This document shows positions 8,798 through 17,886 of a stretch of 64,000 bases of DNA, piece by piece. The translations under genes and the position numbers were made by a program. The stretch comes from Pseudomonas fluorescens. GTDB taxonomy: Bacteria > Pseudomonadota > Gammaproteobacteria > Pseudomonadales > Pseudomonadaceae. The notes beneath the pieces were generated by a model. It ran no database searches. It was not told where the DNA came from and worked only from the letters and a program-made list of their open reading frames with translations. The DNA is taken from contig NZ_CABVHJ010000017.1 of the NCBI RefSeq assembly GCF_902497745.1, positions 64,501-128,500 of the forward strand. Direction: 5' to 3'. The first letter of the stretch is position 1. Every line of letters begins with the position of its first letter.

Positions 8798-9019
8798 ATG
8801 ACTCAACGGACCCTCGCCACTTTCATGCTCGCACTGGGCCTTGCCACCCTCGCCGGTTGCTCCTCGCCTACAGTGATCACCTTGAATGACGGTCGCGAAA
8901 TCCAGGCCGTCGACACCCCGAAATACGATGATGATTCGGGCTTCTACGAGTTCAAACAGCTGGACGGCAAAGAAACCCGCATCAACAAGGATCAGGTTCG
9001 TACCGTTAAAGAGCTGTAA
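8798..9019 (+). CDS. YgdI/YgdR-family small lipoprotein
   Basis: A lipoprotein precursor of 73 residues starts at the ATG at 8798, with GGAG 8 nt upstream. The signal peptide ends at lipobox LAGC with the cysteine at about residue 24. The mature part (ITLNDGREIQAVDTPKYDDDSGFYEF) is the DUF903/YgdR beta-strand domain. The family's function is unknown. A clear terminator follows 24 bp downstream, so it is the end of a short transcript, possibly with mobA. Confidence 0.9.
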   Translation: MTQRTLATFMLALGLATLAGCSSPTVITLNDGREIQAVDTPKYDDDSGFYEFKQLDGKETRINKDQVRTVKEL

Positions 9020-9042
9020 GCTCTGGTTCGACACCGGATACA

Positions 9043-9071
9043 GAAAGCCCGCATTGATTGCGGGCTTTTTT
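9043..9071 (+). terminator. Rho-independent terminator after the YgdR-like gene
   Basis: AAAGCCCGCA-TTGA-TTGCGGGCTTTTTT forms a GC-rich hairpin followed by a T run, directly after the lipoprotein gene. Confidence 0.9.
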
Positions 9072-9098
9072 ATGGGCGCTCGAAAAGTGAAGTCGGTA

Positions 9099-9989
9099 TC
9101 ACCACTGCAGCGTAATCCGACTCTCGAATTCACGCTCTTCACCGGTCACCGGGTCGATAAACCGCAGACCTTGCGCCAGCAGTTTCAGCGGATTGGCGTA
9201 ATCGTCCTCGATGTTTTTCAACACCTGCGGATAAAACGGATCGTTGCAGATGCTCGCGCCCAGCGCAGTCATGTGGACGCGCAGTTGATGTTTCTTGCCG
9301 GTCACCGGAAACAATCCATAGCGCCACAGATCGCCATGTTTTTCCCGAACCTCCACCGCCGTTTCGGTATTGCTGGCACCTTCGCCTTCCTGCATGCGGA
9401 AAAACGGTTCGCCATCCACCAGACGGCTTTTGTGCACCAGCGGAAAATTCAGATCCGGCAGCGCCGGAGCGATGGCTTCATAGCGCTTGTCGATCTGCCG
9501 CGTAGGGAACAGCGACTGATAAGCCGAACGGGTTTGCGGATTGGCCGAGAAAATGACCAGTCCCGCCGTATGCCGGTCGATGCGGTGCAGTGGCACCAGG
9601 TGAGGATTGTCCAGACGTCGGATCAAACGCCGCAGTAATGTTTGTTCGACGTACTCACCGGCTGGTGTCACTGGCAGAAAATGTGGTTTGTCAGCCACTA
9701 CCAGATGCTCGTCCGCATACAGGATCGACTCGACCACCGGGATTGTCTTCTCGTCCGGCACTTCGCGAAAATAATGAATTCGCAGGCCTTCCTTGTAAGG
9801 CAGATCTACCGGGATTGGCTGACCTTGGCCATCCAGCACCCGCCCCCGAGCGATCCGGTCCAGCCATTGCTCGCGATCAATGGCGCGGAAATGCTCGCAC
9901 AGGCAATCGAGTACGGTCAGCCATTTACCGGGTGGCAGATAAAGTGTGCTCGCCTGATTCTGCGCAGCAGAGAATGTAGACATGGACAT
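9099..9989 (-). CDS. RluA-family RNA pseudouridine synthase
   Basis: The protein isomerises uridine in RNA; the target site cannot be assigned. The ~296 residues carry the catalytic motif PLHRIDRHTAGLVIF, with the aspartate of the family's R-L/I-D block. The strand YADEHLVVADKP and the late motif GKKHQLRVHMTALG are also visible. The N-terminal ~80 residues are S4-like in position (LDRIARGRVLDGQG). The start is uncertain: ATGs at 9989 and 9983 and an upstream one at 10022 all lack a strong ribosome site. It is a single gene, convergent with the YgdR-like gene. Confidence 0.9.
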   Translation of the reverse strand: MSMSTFSAAQNQASTLYLPPGKWLTVLDCLCEHFRAIDREQWLDRIARGRVLDGQGQPIPVDLPYKEGLRIHYFREVPDEKTIPVVESILYADEHLVVADKPHFLPVTPAGEYVEQTLLRRLIRRLDNPHLVPLHRIDRHTAGLVIFSANPQTRSAYQSLFPTRQIDKRYEAIAPALPDLNFPLVHKSRLVDGEPFFRMQEGEGASNTETAVEVREKHGDLWRYGLFPVTGKKHQLRVHMTALGASICNDPFYPQVLKNIEDDYANPLKLLAQGLRFIDPVTGEEREFESRITLQW

Positions 9990-10060
9990 ACGGAAAATCG
10001 AATCCTCAATACAGGGCGGCATTATCCAGCACTGAGGGAAGCGAACCTAGCATTGAATGC

Positions 10061-10378
10061 TCAGGCCGGGATCGTTTTCAGCGCTGCGGCGTCGGTGAAT
10101 TCCTTGAGCCAGCGCAACACTTCGACGGCCTCCCAGCGGCCCGGGTCATACAAGGCGTAGAGCAAACCCTGATAACCGACCACATCCAGTTGCTTGTGGT
10201 AGCCGGCGCGCTGAAACAAGGCCTCGATCTCGGCGAAGCAGGTGTTGAAATGCAGCTTGTTGAACGGCGTCTTGCCTTCCGTGACCAGCCCGTCCAGGCG
10301 CAATTCGAGAACCGCCTCGCGCACCACGTCAACCGACATCCGGTTCACGCTGTTCTTCAACTGTTCGACATTGACCAC
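10061..10378 (-). CDS. Conserved hypothetical protein, 105 aa
   Basis: The start is a GTG at 10378 with AGAGGG 7 nt upstream, better than any in-frame ATG. The protein is soluble and mixed helical, rich in charged residues (VVREAVLELRLDGLVTEGKTPFNK, DVVGYQGLLYALYDP). It has no signal peptide, membrane segment or motif I can name. It stands alone between the pseudouridine synthase and the glutaredoxin-like gene, all on the minus strand. I do not recognise a function. Confidence 0.75.
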   Translation of the reverse strand: MVNVEQLKNSVNRMSVDVVREAVLELRLDGLVTEGKTPFNKLHFNTCFAEIEALFQRAGYHKQLDVVGYQGLLYALYDPGRWEAVEVLRWLKEFTDAAALKTIPA

Positions 10379-10490
10379 GGTTCATCCCTCTGACGCATTT
10401 ACTGTATGCACATACAGTAACCGAACAATCCGCAAAATGCCAAGGAATGGATGGCGGCGGCGACCGGCGGGATTAGCCAGGAAACTCGGA

Positions 10491-10727
10491 TTAACGCAGA
10501 AACGCCACGACTTGATCAGCGCTGAATGGCCAATCCAGTTCAGCCCCGGTGTCGATGCGACGCAAAACCGGAATTCGCAGACTGTAAGCTTCAAACCACA
10601 TTTCGTCGTCAGCAATATCGACCAATTCAACCAGCAGGCCATGCTCAACGAAAGGCATCAGTTCGGCCTCGGCGACTTCACACAAATGGCATCCAAGGGT
10701 GCCGAACAGCTGACATTCAGGAGGCAT
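10491..10727 (-). CDS. Glutaredoxin-like protein with CxxC
   Basis: The 78-residue protein fits the glutaredoxin-like DUF836 pattern. It has a beta strand (CQLFGTLGC), the active-site CHLC at about residues 13-16, then EAELMPFVE and the cis-proline-type YSLRIPVLRR. Its partner is not evident. These small thioredoxin-fold proteins reduce or isomerise disulfides or bind glutathione. The ATG at 10727 has only a weak upstream purine stretch. Confidence 0.85.
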   Translation of the reverse strand: MPPECQLFGTLGCHLCEVAEAELMPFVEHGLLVELVDIADDEMWFEAYSLRIPVLRRIDTGAELDWPFSADQVVAFLR

Positions 10728-10934
10728 GATTGCTCAACCAAAAAATGAGTGGGCCTATTCTAGGCCGCACCTGAAAACCCGTCGAGCCACCGCCGCCCAA
10801 AGGCTCCAGCCCCCCTACAAAGGCTCACAGGCAAAACCCTGACGCAAATCAGTCTGCACAAAACCCAATTACGCGATCCTCCCGGCCTTTTTGCCTCTAC
10901 GCTTGAAAAGCCTGATCTGACATCGGAGTGTCCA

Positions 10935-12647
10935 GTGTTTGCCAATCTGTTGATCATCCTCGCCTCGTCCCTCGTGGTGATTGCCCTGTTCCGGCGCCTG
11001 CGGTTGCCGCCGGTTCTGGGTTATCTGTGCGTGGGACTGCTGGTCGGGCCGAGTGCCTTCAACTGGGTCAACGAAAGCGAACACCTGCCTGACGTAGCCG
11101 AACTGGGCGTGGTGTTTCTGTTGTTTTCGCTGGGTCTGGAATTCTCCCTGTCGAAGATGATCGCCTTGCGCCAGGTGGTGTTCCGTCTCGGTAGTCAGCA
11201 GGTGCTGATCAGTACCGCGCTGCTCGGTTTGTTGCTGATGCTGCTGGGCATGCCGATGACACCGGCGCTGCTGCTCGGCGCCGGGCTTTCGCTGTCATCA
11301 ACGGCAATTGTGACCAAAGAGCTGGGCAGTCTCGGCGAGGTGTTCAGCAGCCATGGGCAGAATGCCGTTGGCGTTCTGCTGTTTCAGGACGTGGTCGCGG
11401 TCTTGCTGCTGACGTTGGTGCCAGTGTTCGCCGGCAGCAGCGAGCAAGCCTGGTATTGGGCGCTGCCACTGACGCTGGCGAAAACCGTGGTGCTGTTTGT
11501 CGGTCTGCTGCTGGCCAGTCGCTGGTTACTGCCGAGGCTGTTTCATGAAGTGGCCGCGTCACGCTCGGCAGAGTTGTTCGTGTTGCTGGCGCTGGTGATT
11601 GTGCTGTTGACCGCGTGGCTGACTCACCTGTTGGGCCTGTCCCCTGCCCTCGGTGCATTTCTGGCCGGCATGCTGCTCGGTGAAAGCCACTATCGGCACC
11701 AGATCGAAGCCGACATCCGGCCATTCCGCGACATCCTGCTAGGGGTGTTTTTCGTCAGCATCGGCATGCTCATCGACCTGCAACTGTTCGTCAGTCACAG
11801 CCTGTTGATTATCGGACTCACCGTCGGGTTGATGGTGATCAAAGGCATCGTCGTGGCCTTGCTGGTGAAGTGGCGCGGCAGTGACAGCGAAACGGCGTGG
11901 CGCAGCGGTCTGGCGTTGGCTCAGGGTGGCGAGTTCTGCTTCGCACTGATGGCGCAGATGCAGCAAAACAGCATGATGCCCAAAGCACTGGGCGACCTGC
12001 TGCTCGCCGCAACGTTTTGCTCGATGCTGCTGACGCCGCTGTTACTGCGCGCAGCGCCACGCATCGCGGCAGTGCTGCACCGCAAACCCAATCAAGAGGC
12101 ACAGATCGAAGAGATCAGCGCACTCAACGCCGACCTCAATCAGCACGTGGTGATTTGCGGTTACGGCCGTGTCGGCCAATCCATCGGGCGCTTCATGCGC
12201 AATGCCAAACAGCCTTACATCGCGCTGGACAATGAACCGGTCCGGGTCCAGGAAGCCGCCAGCGGAGAAAGTGATGTGCATTATGGCGACTCGTCGCGCG
12301 GCGATCTGCTGACTGCGGTTGGCCTGCTACGCGCCAGATTGCTGGTGGTTGCTGTGGATCAGAGTGACATTGCCCTGCGCATCCTCAAGGAAGCGCGCCG
12401 GCTCAACGCCCACGTGCCGATTCTGGTGCGCACTCGCGACGACAGCCAATGGGCCGAATTGAAAGCCGCCGGCGCCACCGAAGTGGTGCCGGAGCTGTTG
12501 GAGTCGAGCCTGATGCTCGCCTCCCACGCTTTGATCATGCTTGGCTTGCCGGCGCATCAGGTGCAGGAAAAAGTCGATCAGGTGCGCATCGACCGCTATC
12601 GCCTGCTCCACGGTTTTTATCCGGGTAGCGACGATGCCGAGACTTAG
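10935..12647 (+). CDS. CPA2-family K+/H+ (or Na+/H+) antiporter with TrkA-N domain
   Basis: This integral membrane exchanger has 570 residues. About 390 residues of hydrophobic helices form the Na_H_Exchanger domain, including LPPVLGYLCVGLLVGPSAF, LSSTAIVTKEL and GAFLAGMLLGES. A Rossmann RCK/TrkA-N domain follows at about 400-520 (VVICGYGRVGQSIGRFM, VHYGDSSRGDLL), through which nucleotides or glutathione adducts usually gate transport. It is close to KefB/KefC/YbaL; the ion cannot be assigned. The start is a GTG with GGAG upstream. Its TAG stop overlaps the convergent ammonium transporter stop by 4 bp. Confidence 0.93.
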   Translation: MFANLLIILASSLVVIALFRRLRLPPVLGYLCVGLLVGPSAFNWVNESEHLPDVAELGVVFLLFSLGLEFSLSKMIALRQVVFRLGSQQVLISTALLGLLLMLLGMPMTPALLLGAGLSLSSTAIVTKELGSLGEVFSSHGQNAVGVLLFQDVVAVLLLTLVPVFAGSSEQAWYWALPLTLAKTVVLFVGLLLASRWLLPRLFHEVAASRSAELFVLLALVIVLLTAWLTHLLGLSPALGAFLAGMLLGESHYRHQIEADIRPFRDILLGVFFVSIGMLIDLQLFVSHSLLIIGLTVGLMVIKGIVVALLVKWRGSDSETAWRSGLALAQGGEFCFALMAQMQQNSMMPKALGDLLLAATFCSMLLTPLLLRAAPRIAAVLHRKPNQEAQIEEISALNADLNQHVVICGYGRVGQSIGRFMRNAKQPYIALDNEPVRVQEAASGESDVHYGDSSRGDLLTAVGLLRARLLVVAVDQSDIALRILKEARRLNAHVPILVRTRDDSQWAELKAAGATEVVPELLESSLMLASHALIMLGLPAHQVQEKVDQVRIDRYRLLHGFYPGSDDAET

Positions 12648-13852
12648 TCCTGACTCACCGCGCCGATCTTGTGCAGCGACAGATCGGCGCCGTAATACTC
12701 TTGTTCCTGACTCAGGCGCAGCCCGTGCAGCGCCTTGATCACGCCGTATACGATGAAGCCACCGATCAGCGCCACGGCGACGCCGAGCGCAGTGCCGATC
12801 AACTGACTGATCAGGCTGACGCCGCCAATTCCGCCGAGTGCGGTCTGGCCGAAAATCCCGCAGGCAATCCCGCCCCACACGCCGCACAAACCGTGCAGTG
12901 GCCATACACCCAGGACATCATCGATACGCCATTTCACCTGCGCAGCGGTAAAGCACCAGACAAACAGCGCCCCAGCGATCGCGCCGGTCAGCAGCGCACC
13001 GACCGGATGCATCAGATCGGAGCCGGCACAGATCGCCACCAGCCCGGCCAGCGGCCCATTGTGCAGAAAGCCCGGGTCATTGCGCCCGACAACCAGCGCT
13101 GCCATCGTGCCGCCGACCATCGCCATCAACGAATTGACCGCCACCAGACCGCTGACCCCTTGCAGCGTTTGCGCGCTCATCACGTTGAAGCCGAACCAGC
13201 CGACAATCAGAATCCACGACCCCAGCGCCAGAAACGGAATGCTCGACGGTGCGAACGCCACCAGGCGACCGTCGCGATAACGGCCATTACGCGGCCCCAG
13301 CAGCAATACCGCCGCCAGCGCCAGCCAGCCGCCCATCGCGTGCACCACGACGGAACCGGCGAAATCATGGAAAGCGGCACCAAACTGCGCCGTCAGCCAC
13401 GCTTGCAGGCCATAGTTGCCGTTCCAGATCATCCCTTCAAAAAACGGATAGATGAACGCAACGATCAACGCCGTGGCGCACAACTGCGGCACGAAACGCG
13501 CGCGCTCGGCGATGCCACCGGAAATGATCGCCGGGATCGCGGCGGCAAAGGTCAGCAGGAAGAAAAACTTCACCAGTCCATAACCGTGATCGGCACTCAG
13601 CACCGCCGCCGGTTGCATGAAGGTCACACCATAGGAGATCCAATAGCCTATAAAGAAATAGGCCAGCGTCGAGACGGCGAAGTCACTGAGAATTTTCGAC
13701 AGCGCATTGACCTGGTTTTTCTGACGGACCGTGCCGACTTCCAGAAAGGCGAAACCGGCATGCATTGCCAGCACCATCACCGCACCAATCAGAATGAACA
13801 AGGTATTGGAGCTGTGAACCAGGGTGTCCACAGCGCTTTGCAGATTTTCCAT
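12644..13852 (-). CDS. amt: Ammonium transporter, Amt family
   Basis: The 402-residue membrane protein has about eleven helices. The two pore histidines are seen in VVVHAMGGWLAL and VWPLHGLCGVWGG. FFEGMIWNG, SIPFLALGSWILIVGWFGFN and GGTMAALV are further Amt signatures. It lacks the cleaved signal peptide of E. coli AmtB. No glnK/PII gene is adjacent, which is unusual for amtB but common for secondary amt copies. The ORF begins MENLQSAVDTLV at 13852. No believable sigma-54 promoter was found upstream. Confidence 0.95.
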   Translation of the reverse strand: MENLQSAVDTLVHSSNTLFILIGAVMVLAMHAGFAFLEVGTVRQKNQVNALSKILSDFAVSTLAYFFIGYWISYGVTFMQPAAVLSADHGYGLVKFFFLLTFAAAIPAIISGGIAERARFVPQLCATALIVAFIYPFFEGMIWNGNYGLQAWLTAQFGAAFHDFAGSVVVHAMGGWLALAAVLLLGPRNGRYRDGRLVAFAPSSIPFLALGSWILIVGWFGFNVMSAQTLQGVSGLVAVNSLMAMVGGTMAALVVGRNDPGFLHNGPLAGLVAICAGSDLMHPVGALLTGAIAGALFVWCFTAAQVKWRIDDVLGVWPLHGLCGVWGGIACGIFGQTALGGIGGVSLISQLIGTALGVAVALIGGFIVYGVIKALHGLRLSQEQEYYGADLSLHKIGAVSQD

Positions 13853-14157
13853 AAGCAGGCAGACCTAAAGGCGAAAAAGGCACCAAAGCGGTTCATGCGC
13901 ACATTTCATGCACCAAGTTGCGACCACGCAGTCACGGATCCGCAGATGCGGCGAACTGCTTTGGCGCACGAGGTCGATGTCCTGACACGAACCGGGCTTG
14001 TTTGAGATAAGGTTTCTCGAGGCGCACCCCCGGCAACAGCGCACAACGGCCGGGCGACGCACCACGACACAGCAAAAGTTGTACCAGTCATTTGTACTGA
14101 ACCTTCGCGCAAGGCTCATACTCGAACGCTTCAGACGTCACTTACGGAGATCCAACC
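13853..14157. other. Divergent intergenic region between amt and the ElaB/YqjD-like operon
   Basis: These 305 bp must contain the promoters for both directions. I see no strong consensus promoter, dyad or gene. A partial sigma-54-like match close to the amt start was rejected because it would leave almost no leader. Confidence 0.35.
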
Positions 14158-14472
14158 ATGGCCAGCATCAAGGCAAAGACTGCTCAAGAAATCCTCATGA
14201 ACGACTTCCAGACTTTGGTCGCCGACACCGAACGCTTGCTCGAGCACACCGCCACCCTGGCCGGCGATCAGGCCGATGAGCTGCGCGAGCAGATCCACGA
14301 CAGCCTGCTGCGCGCCCGCGAAACCCTGAAACTGACCGAAGAAACCCTGCGCGACCGCGGTCAAGCGGCGGTAACCGCCACCGAGGATTACGTGTCGGCC
14401 AACCCTTGGCAGTCCGTTGGCATTGCTGCCGGTGTCGGCTTCCTGATCGGCCTGCTGGCTACTCGGCGCTGA
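14158..14472 (+). CDS. DUF883 / ElaB-YqjD-like membrane-anchored protein
   Basis: The protein has 104 residues: a long amphipathic helix region (about 1-80, rich in E, R, A and L) and a C-terminal membrane anchor ending in GFLIGLLATRR. Residues around NPWQSVGIAAGVGFLIGLL are the family signature. E. coli YqjD and ElaB are inner-membrane proteins that bind ribosomes in stationary phase; a similar role is inferred. GGAG lies upstream of the ATG. It is the first gene of a three-gene operon and is followed after 2 bp. Confidence 0.9.
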   Translation: MASIKAKTAQEILMNDFQTLVADTERLLEHTATLAGDQADELREQIHDSLLRARETLKLTEETLRDRGQAAVTATEDYVSANPWQSVGIAAGVGFLIGLLATRR

Positions 14473-14474
14473 TT

Positions 14475-14861
14475 ATGTCGATCGGTGAATCCGGCCCGAC
14501 TGCGGGCACCGCCTCTTCCACGCGACGCTTGGGCGCCGCCGTTCTGGGTCTGCTGCACAGCCACGTCGAATTGTTCGGCATCGAATTGCAGGAGCAGAAA
14601 TCCCGTACCGTCAGCCTGTTGCTGTTCGCCGGCCTGGCCCTGGTTTTTGCTCTGTTGTTGCTGGTGGGTTTATCGACATTGGTGATGATCGTGTTCTGGG
14701 ACACTTACCGCTTGGCCGCGATCATTGGCCTGTGCGTTTTCTATACCCTGGCCTCGATCTTCTGCGGGCTGCGCCTCAAGGCGGCGATCTTCGATGAGTC
14801 CTCACCTTTCCACGGCACGCTCGAAGAGCTGGCCAACGACCGGGAGCGCCTGCTGCCATGA
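14475..14861 (+). CDS. YqjE-like (phage holin superfamily III) membrane protein
   Basis: The 128-residue protein starts at the ATG at 14475, 2 bp after the preceding stop. Two membrane helices are evident (LLLFAGLALVFALLLLVGL and LAAIIGLCVFYTLASIFCG). The N-terminal part has HSHVELFGIELQEQK, the family hallmark. These proteins accompany YqjD-like proteins in many proteobacteria; despite the holin family name nothing suggests a phage. It overlaps the next gene by 4 bp. Confidence 0.88.
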   Translation: MSIGESGPTAGTASSTRRLGAAVLGLLHSHVELFGIELQEQKSRTVSLLLFAGLALVFALLLLVGLSTLVMIVFWDTYRLAAIIGLCVFYTLASIFCGLRLKAAIFDESSPFHGTLEELANDRERLLP

Positions 14862-15196
14862 GCCTGCCTGAACTGCCACACAACAGCTCGCGTCGGGAAA
14901 TGCGCAAGGCGTTGATCCGCTTGCGCATGGAAATGCATCGTCAGGAAATCCGCCATGAGGCCGGGCAAGTGCTGCAGCCTCTGCATCGCATGCGCGGCAT
15001 GTCGCAAAACCTGCAAGGTGGCTTCGGCATCAAACACGCGCCGTTGTGGGGCGTGGCTGCCGTTACGCTGCTGGGCTTTATCACCGGCAAAGGCGCGAAA
15101 AGCGGCGGCGCTGGCGGATTGACTCGCTTGGTCCGTCTCGGCACCAGTCTTGGGCCGCTGATCAAACTAGTGATGCAGAGTTCGGCAAAACGCTAA
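14858..15196 (+). CDS. YqjK-like hypothetical protein of the YqjD-YqjE operon
   Basis: The 112-residue protein starts in the ATGA overlap with the preceding gene. Residues 1-60 are basic and helical (RREMRKALIRLRMEMHRQEIR). A hydrophobic segment (LWGVAAVTLLGFITG) at about 66-80 and a glycine-rich turn follow. Position and layout match the third gene of yqjDEK-type operons, but sequence similarity to YqjK is not certain. It is probably membrane-associated; the function is unknown. Confidence 0.78.
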   Translation: MSLPELPHNSSRREMRKALIRLRMEMHRQEIRHEAGQVLQPLHRMRGMSQNLQGGFGIKHAPLWGVAAVTLLGFITGKGAKSGGAGGLTRLVRLGTSLGPLIKLVMQSSAKR

Positions 15197-15317
15197 GCAG
15201 ATACATCTGGCTACATTCTTGCAATAGCGGCGGGATGAACCTCTTTATCCGGAGGTTCAATCCCGCACGCCTACGCGGCTGGCGGGGTTCAACCAAAACA
15301 AGAACCAAGGAGGCCCC

Positions 15318-16481
15318 GTGATCGACGGGCAACCGCTCGCCTGCTTTCAGCCTTTCATCGATACCGCCACGGGACGTATTGCCGGCGTCGAAGCATTGGG
15401 TCGCCTGCGTCAGGCCGACGGTCAGCTGACTTCGGTCGGAGCATTGTTTGCCGACTCGCGGACACCCGCCCTTGCCCTGCGCCGTCTCGACCGACAAATC
15501 CGCGATAACGCCTTGAGCCGCTTGCACGAAGCGCCGGCAGACTGGTTTCTCAGTCTGAACATGTCGCCGCGCTGGATCAGTCGCCTGCGCGCCGATCAAG
15601 CCTTGCCCAGCCTCAAGCAATTGGCACGCTACAACATCGATCCGCAACGTATTGTTTTCGAAATCACCGAACTGGGTGGCAATGGTCAACGCCTGGCAGA
15701 AGTCGTCGCGCGTTACCGCGACGCGGGCGCAAGAATCGCCATTGACGACTTTGGCGCCGGCTACTCGCAACTGGATCGGGTGCTGGCACTGCAACCGGAC
15801 ATTCTCAAACTCGATATGCGTCTGTTTCAGGCCGCGGCACTCGGCGGGCCTAGCAGTGATGTGGTCAAGGCTCTCGCGCAGATGGCCGAGAAGACCGGCT
15901 GCTGGATCATTGCCGAAGGCGTCGAGACCGAAGCGCAATTGAATTTCGCCCTGGAATGCGGTTCGCGCTACGTGCAGGGATTCCTGTTCGCGCGGGCGCA
16001 GGAGGCGTTCTTCCCCACCGATGCATTCGTGCCACGCTTCGCCGAGCTGCGCCAGCGCTATGTTCGGCAAAAACTCGCGGAACGCGGTCGGCTGATGCAA
16101 ATGCGTCAGCAACTCGCTGAACTGATGTCGATCCTGCAAGCCTGGGCTCAGGCGCATGCTCCCTTGAGCGCGTTGCCGCAACTGGACGCCTTTCCCTGGT
16201 TGCTGCGTTTTTATCAATGCGATCGTCACGGCACGCAATTGACCCCCAACCTCGAATGGCGCCAGCACGGCTGGGTCGCCGACAATCGTTATCTGGGGCA
16301 CAACTGGTCGTGGCGTCCGTACTTCTATCATTTGCTCGCCGAAGGTTGGGAGGAGCGGCGTTTGACGCTTTCCAATACTTACCGCGATGCCACCAGCAAT
16401 CAGTACTGCCTGACGGCCGGGCAGTTTTTCGACAACGGCGAGCGCTTGCTATTGATCGACATCGATGCCGCAGGACTGTAG
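15318..16481 (+). CDS. EAL-domain protein with C-terminal Cache-like region
   Basis: The 387-residue cytoplasmic protein starts at a GTG with a perfect AAGGAGG 5-6 nt upstream. Residues about 8-240 form an EAL domain: VEALGRLR, SLNMSP, VFEITELGG, AIDDFGAGYSQLD, ILKLDMRLF, IAEGVET and YVQGFLF. The acidic, lysine and glutamine residues needed for cyclic-di-GMP hydrolysis appear present. Residues about 255-387 (NWSWRPYFYHLL, TLSNTYRDATSNQYCLTAG, RLLLIDID) resemble a single Cache sensor fold placed C-terminal and without membrane helices. Likely role: a ligand-controlled cyclic-di-GMP phosphodiesterase. It sits alone upstream of dgt. Confidence 0.9.
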   Translation: MIDGQPLACFQPFIDTATGRIAGVEALGRLRQADGQLTSVGALFADSRTPALALRRLDRQIRDNALSRLHEAPADWFLSLNMSPRWISRLRADQALPSLKQLARYNIDPQRIVFEITELGGNGQRLAEVVARYRDAGARIAIDDFGAGYSQLDRVLALQPDILKLDMRLFQAAALGGPSSDVVKALAQMAEKTGCWIIAEGVETEAQLNFALECGSRYVQGFLFARAQEAFFPTDAFVPRFAELRQRYVRQKLAERGRLMQMRQQLAELMSILQAWAQAHAPLSALPQLDAFPWLLRFYQCDRHGTQLTPNLEWRQHGWVADNRYLGHNWSWRPYFYHLLAEGWEERRLTLSNTYRDATSNQYCLTAGQFFDNGERLLLIDIDAAGL

Positions 16482-16557
16482 TTCCGCTTGCAGGGCCGGG
16501 CATGAACCGGGAAGCTAGGGGCTACCGCCCCCAGCCACCTGACGGAGAGAATCAGCC

Positions 16558-17886
16558 TTGGATTGGCAAACCCTGCTCAACCGCGAACGTCTCGGCAAGC
16601 CGCTGCACAGCCCGCAAGAACTTGGCCGCAGCCCTTTCCACAAAGACCATGACCGCATCATTTTCTCCGGCGCGTTCCGCCGCCTCGGGCGCAAGACCCA
16701 AGTGCATCCGGTCACCAGTAACGACCACATTCACACGCGCCTGACCCACTCACTGGAAGTCAGTTGCGTTGGTCGCTCGCTGGGCATGCGGGTGGGCGAA
16801 ACCCTGCGCAGTGCCCTGCCCGAATGGTGCGACCCGGCCGACCTCGGCATGGTGGTGCAGTCGGCGTGTCTGGCCCACGACATTGGCAATCCGCCGTTCG
16901 GCCATTCCGGTGAAGATGCCATTCGCCACTGGTTCCAGCAGGCGGCCGGCCGTGGCTGGCTCGACGGCATGAGCGAAGCCGAGCGCGCTGACTTTCTCAA
17001 TTTCGAAGGCAACGCCCAAGGCTTTCGCGTACTGACTCAGCTGGAGTACCACCAGTTCGACGGCGGCACGCGGCTGACCTACGCCACCCTCGGCACCTAC
17101 CTGAAGTACCCCTGGACCGCGCGCCACGCCGACTCTCTGGGCTACAAGAAACACAAATTCGGCTGCTATCAGAGCGAGCTGCCGCTGCTTGAGCAGATCG
17201 CCCACAAACTGGGCCTGCCGCAAATCGAAGACCAGCGTTGGGCGCGCCACCCGCTGGTGTACCTGATGGAAGCCGCCGACGACATCTGCTACGCGCTGAT
17301 CGATCTCGAAGACGGCCTGGAAATGGAGCTGCTGGACTATGCCGAAGTCGAATCGCTGCTGCTCGGGCTGGTGGGCGATGATCTGCCGGAAACCTATCGT
17401 CAGCTCGGCCCGCAGGATTCGCGTCGACGCAAACTGGCGATTCTGCGCGGCAAGGCCATCGAGCATTTGACCAACGCCGCCGCGCGAGCCTTTGTCGAGC
17501 AACAGGACGCACTCCTTGCCGGCACGCTGCACGGCGATCTGGTCGAACACATGCACGGTCCGGCCAAGCGTTGTGTGTTGAATGCCAAGGACATCGCCCG
17601 CAAGAAAATCTTTCAGGACAAACGCAAAACCCTGCATGAGATCGGCGCCTATACCACGCTGGAGATCCTGCTCAACTCGTTCTGCGGCGCGGCGCTGGAA
17701 CAACACAACGGTCGCACGCCGTCGTTCAAGAGCCGACGCATTCTCGATCTGCTGGGCAGTAACGCACCGGATCCGCAGGGTTCGTTACACACCTCGTTTC
17801 TGCGCATGATCGACTTCATTGCCGGCATGACCGACAGCTACGCCAGTGACATGGCGCTGGAAATGACCGGTCGCTCCAGTCACTGA
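16558..17886 (+). CDS. dgt: Deoxyguanosinetriphosphate triphosphohydrolase-like protein
   Basis: This HD-superfamily dNTPase hydrolyses dNTP to deoxynucleoside and triphosphate. It has 442 residues from a TTG start, with GGAG about 10 nt upstream. HTRLTHSLEVS supplies the first histidine and HDIGNPPFGHSGE the HD pair. FEGNAQGFRVLTQL and EAADDICYALIDLED are further dGTPase motifs. Length matches the 440-residue type 2 dGTPase-like group of Pseudomonas. A TTG start for the MDWQTLLN N-terminus is supported by the lack of any earlier good start. Confidence 0.93.
   Translation: MDWQTLLNRERLGKPLHSPQELGRSPFHKDHDRIIFSGAFRRLGRKTQVHPVTSNDHIHTRLTHSLEVSCVGRSLGMRVGETLRSALPEWCDPADLGMVVQSACLAHDIGNPPFGHSGEDAIRHWFQQAAGRGWLDGMSEAERADFLNFEGNAQGFRVLTQLEYHQFDGGTRLTYATLGTYLKYPWTARHADSLGYKKHKFGCYQSELPLLEQIAHKLGLPQIEDQRWARHPLVYLMEAADDICYALIDLEDGLEMELLDYAEVESLLLGLVGDDLPETYRQLGPQDSRRRKLAILRGKAIEHLTNAAARAFVEQQDALLAGTLHGDLVEHMHGPAKRCVLNAKDIARKKIFQDKRKTLHEIGAYTTLEILLNSFCGAALEQHNGRTPSFKSRRILDLLGSNAPDPQGSLHTSFLRMIDFIAGMTDSYASDMALEMTGRSSH

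Noticed and set aside
13871..13887. Sigma-54-like promoter for amt
   Set aside because: GG and GC are correctly spaced, but the bases around them match poorly and the leader to the ATG would be only a few bases long.
12671..14005. Open plus-strand frame of 444 codons
   Set aside because: It is antisense to the ammonium transporter, is arginine/glutamine-rich and shows no domain.
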